DNA from: Verrucomicrobia bacterium TMED44
GTDB taxonomy: Bacteria; Verrucomicrobiota; Verrucomicrobiia; Opitutales; Seribacteraceae
Direction of reading: 5' to 3'
Length of the DNA stretch: 7,453 nt
NCBI GenBank assembly: GCA_002168015.1
Contig: NHCX01000111.1
Span: 15,172-22,624, forward strand
Part shown: piece after piece, positions 6,270 through 7,453 of the stretch
Layout: each line of letters starts with the position of its first letter
How positions within the stretch are numbered: position 1 is the first letter of the stretch
Made by a program: the position numbers and the translations under genes
The notes under the pieces: generated by a model
Database searches by the model: none
The model's input: the letters and a program-made list of their open reading frames with translations, nothing else
Told to the model about the DNA's origin: nothing

Positions 6270-7435
6270 CGAAGTTCGAGGTAACTGAAAGTAGTTTCAA
6301 AAAGTGCATCCGTTATAATAATAAAAGTAATTGCAACCACCACAGCAGAAGTAACAGACTTGCCAAGAGAAGCTGAATCACGACCGGAATACATTCCCTT
6401 GTAGCAACCAACCAATCCGATAATCAGACCAAACATCAAACTTTTTGTAACGCCGGAATACACCTCCCACATGTGAGTCAATGCTGACTGGGTTTGCTCC
6501 AAGTAATGAATAACTGAGAAATTCATCACTACTGTACCAACGGTCAATCCCCCTAGGATTCCTACGACATCCGCATAGAGCGTAAGCAGAGGGGTCATAA
6601 GAAATAGGGCCAGAGTTCTGGGTAAAACGAGAAACGATATGGGAGAAATTCCAAAAGTTCTCAGCGAATCTATTTCCTCATTTAAATTCATATTCCCCAG
6701 TTCAGCAGCAAAAGATGCCCCCGTTCGACCTGCCATTATAATAGCGACCATTAAGGCTCCCATTTCTCTGACCATGGCTAAACTCACTAAGTCAGCCACA
6801 TAAATTTTAGCATTAAATTTCTCCAATTGAACGCTTCCAACAAAAGCCATAGTGAGCCCAGTCAGGAAACTGATTAAGGTAACAATGGGTAGAGCTGATG
6901 CCCCACACTGTTTCGCACTCTCAAAAAAATCACGCCACCTCATCACTGACCTTCCGGAAATAAATTCCATAAAGGCAATAATTACCGCACCAAAGAATTC
7001 GATTGGCTGGACAAAATAGTTGGGAAAATCAGTGGCAAATTTTTCAAACTCATCCACCTTGTTTACTTTTCCATCTTTACCGCCCCGGTCAGAATCACTC
7101 AGTTTTAGTAGTTGGCTTAAACCTGCTGGTACAGACCCAACCTCGACGGCTTTTTTCTTAGAACGAAGATCATCAATTGCATTTTTAAAAAAGACCACCA
7201 AAGAGGAGTCCCAATCTGCGGAATCAGTGCACGAGATATGAAAAACTCGGACATCACTTGACTGCTTAACCAAGGATTGCCACCTTTTAATGATCCGAGG
7301 TCTTTCCCTGCATGATAAACGCCAATAACCTGACAAAATTATTAATATCTCATCTTTCTCACGCTTCCATTCCATGATTGGAATATTCAATTCGCTATTA
7401 CCGGAATGCGAGTTACTCTGAGTACTTTTATCCAT
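6266..7435 (-). CDS. mlaE: STAS-MlaE fused permease of MCE lipid transporter
   Basis: Inner-membrane permease of the MCE transporter, 389 residues, with a cytoplasmic N-terminal STAS domain. Residues about 18-115 have the STAS pattern (strand EILIILSGYWRL, strand VRVFHISC, then DWDSSLVVFFKNAI at 74-87). The DSS stretch (76-78) matches the D-[ST] position conserved in MlaB-like STAS proteins. A charged linker (about 113-135) leads to the MlaE domain (about 140-389). That domain holds the family block REMGALMVAIIMAGRTG (223-239) continuing to FAAELGNMNLNEEIDSLRTFGI, and the late DSASLGKSVTSAVVVAI. Around five or six hydrophobic segments are seen. In E. coli the STAS partner (MlaB) is a separate protein; fusion to MlaE is a known alternative, so no separate mlaB is needed. 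The ATG at 7435 is preceded by only a weak A-rich site. A TAA at 7435-7437 overlaps this ATG (TAATG), so an upstream gene in the same operon is possible but lies beyond the window. Confidence 0.96.
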   Translation of the reverse strand: MDKSTQSNSHSGNSELNIPIMEWKREKDEILIILSGYWRLSCRERPRIIKRWQSLVKQSSDVRVFHISCTDSADWDSSLVVFFKNAIDDLRSKKKAVEVGSVPAGLSQLLKLSDSDRGGKDGKVNKVDEFEKFATDFPNYFVQPIEFFGAVIIAFMEFISGRSVMRWRDFFESAKQCGASALPIVTLISFLTGLTMAFVGSVQLEKFNAKIYVADLVSLAMVREMGALMVAIIMAGRTGASFAAELGNMNLNEEIDSLRTFGISPISFLVLPRTLALFLMTPLLTLYADVVGILGGLTVGTVVMNFSVIHYLEQTQSALTHMWEVYSGVTKSLMFGLIIGLVGCYKGMYSGRDSASLGKSVTSAVVVAITFIIITDALFETTFSYLELR

Positions 7436-7453
7436 TAAAACATTTTCTTTATA

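Noticed and set aside
7433..7453. Upstream gene ending in ...KKMF-stop, overlapping the permease start (TAATG).
   Set aside because: Only five codons are visible before the window ends, so a real gene cannot be supported. It is noted in the permease entry as a possibility.

Overview
The window looks like chromosomal DNA from a Gram-negative (double-membrane), moderately AT-rich bacterium. A member of Verrucomicrobiota, perhaps the Opitutae/Puniceicoccales side, is my best guess. This rests on protein style only: a PQQ-like beta-propeller protein opening with 'WPNWRG', and a secretin-N/STN-like module of the kind common in Verrucomicrobia and Planctomycetes. There is no rRNA or marker gene here to confirm it.

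Layout. One gene reads left to right: an RluA-family RNA pseudouridine synthase (33-788). Everything else reads right to left. Convergent to the synthase, with only 10 bases between stop codons, is an exported protein with a proline-rich and acidic linker and a C-terminal outer-membrane beta-barrel (799-1794). A strong intrinsic terminator (1851-1893) separates it from a PQQ-like beta-propeller gene (1940-3287) that is broken by a one-base frameshift in a run of eight G.

The right half (3417-7435) is one compact operon for an MCE-type ABC lipid transporter. In transcription order it encodes a STAS-MlaE fused permease, an MlaF-type ATPase (4-base ATGA overlap), a single-MCE-domain MlaD-like protein with a long helical tail, a PqiC-type lipoprotein, and a 79-residue single-pass membrane protein. 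By family knowledge, the ATPase and permease sit in the inner membrane, the MCE protein forms a periplasmic ring or channel, and the PqiC-like lipoprotein forms the outer-membrane-side partner. Together they would move phospholipids or other hydrophobic molecules between the membranes.

The most unusual points are the extra C-terminal STN/secretin-N-like domain on the PqiC-type lipoprotein, the uncharacterised small membrane protein at the end of the operon with no ATG start, and the poly-G frameshift in the beta-propeller gene. The operon arrangement itself (STAS-MlaE, ATPase, MCE, PqiC) is a known type. I found no CRISPR array, tRNA, rRNA, insertion sequence, integrase or phage gene.
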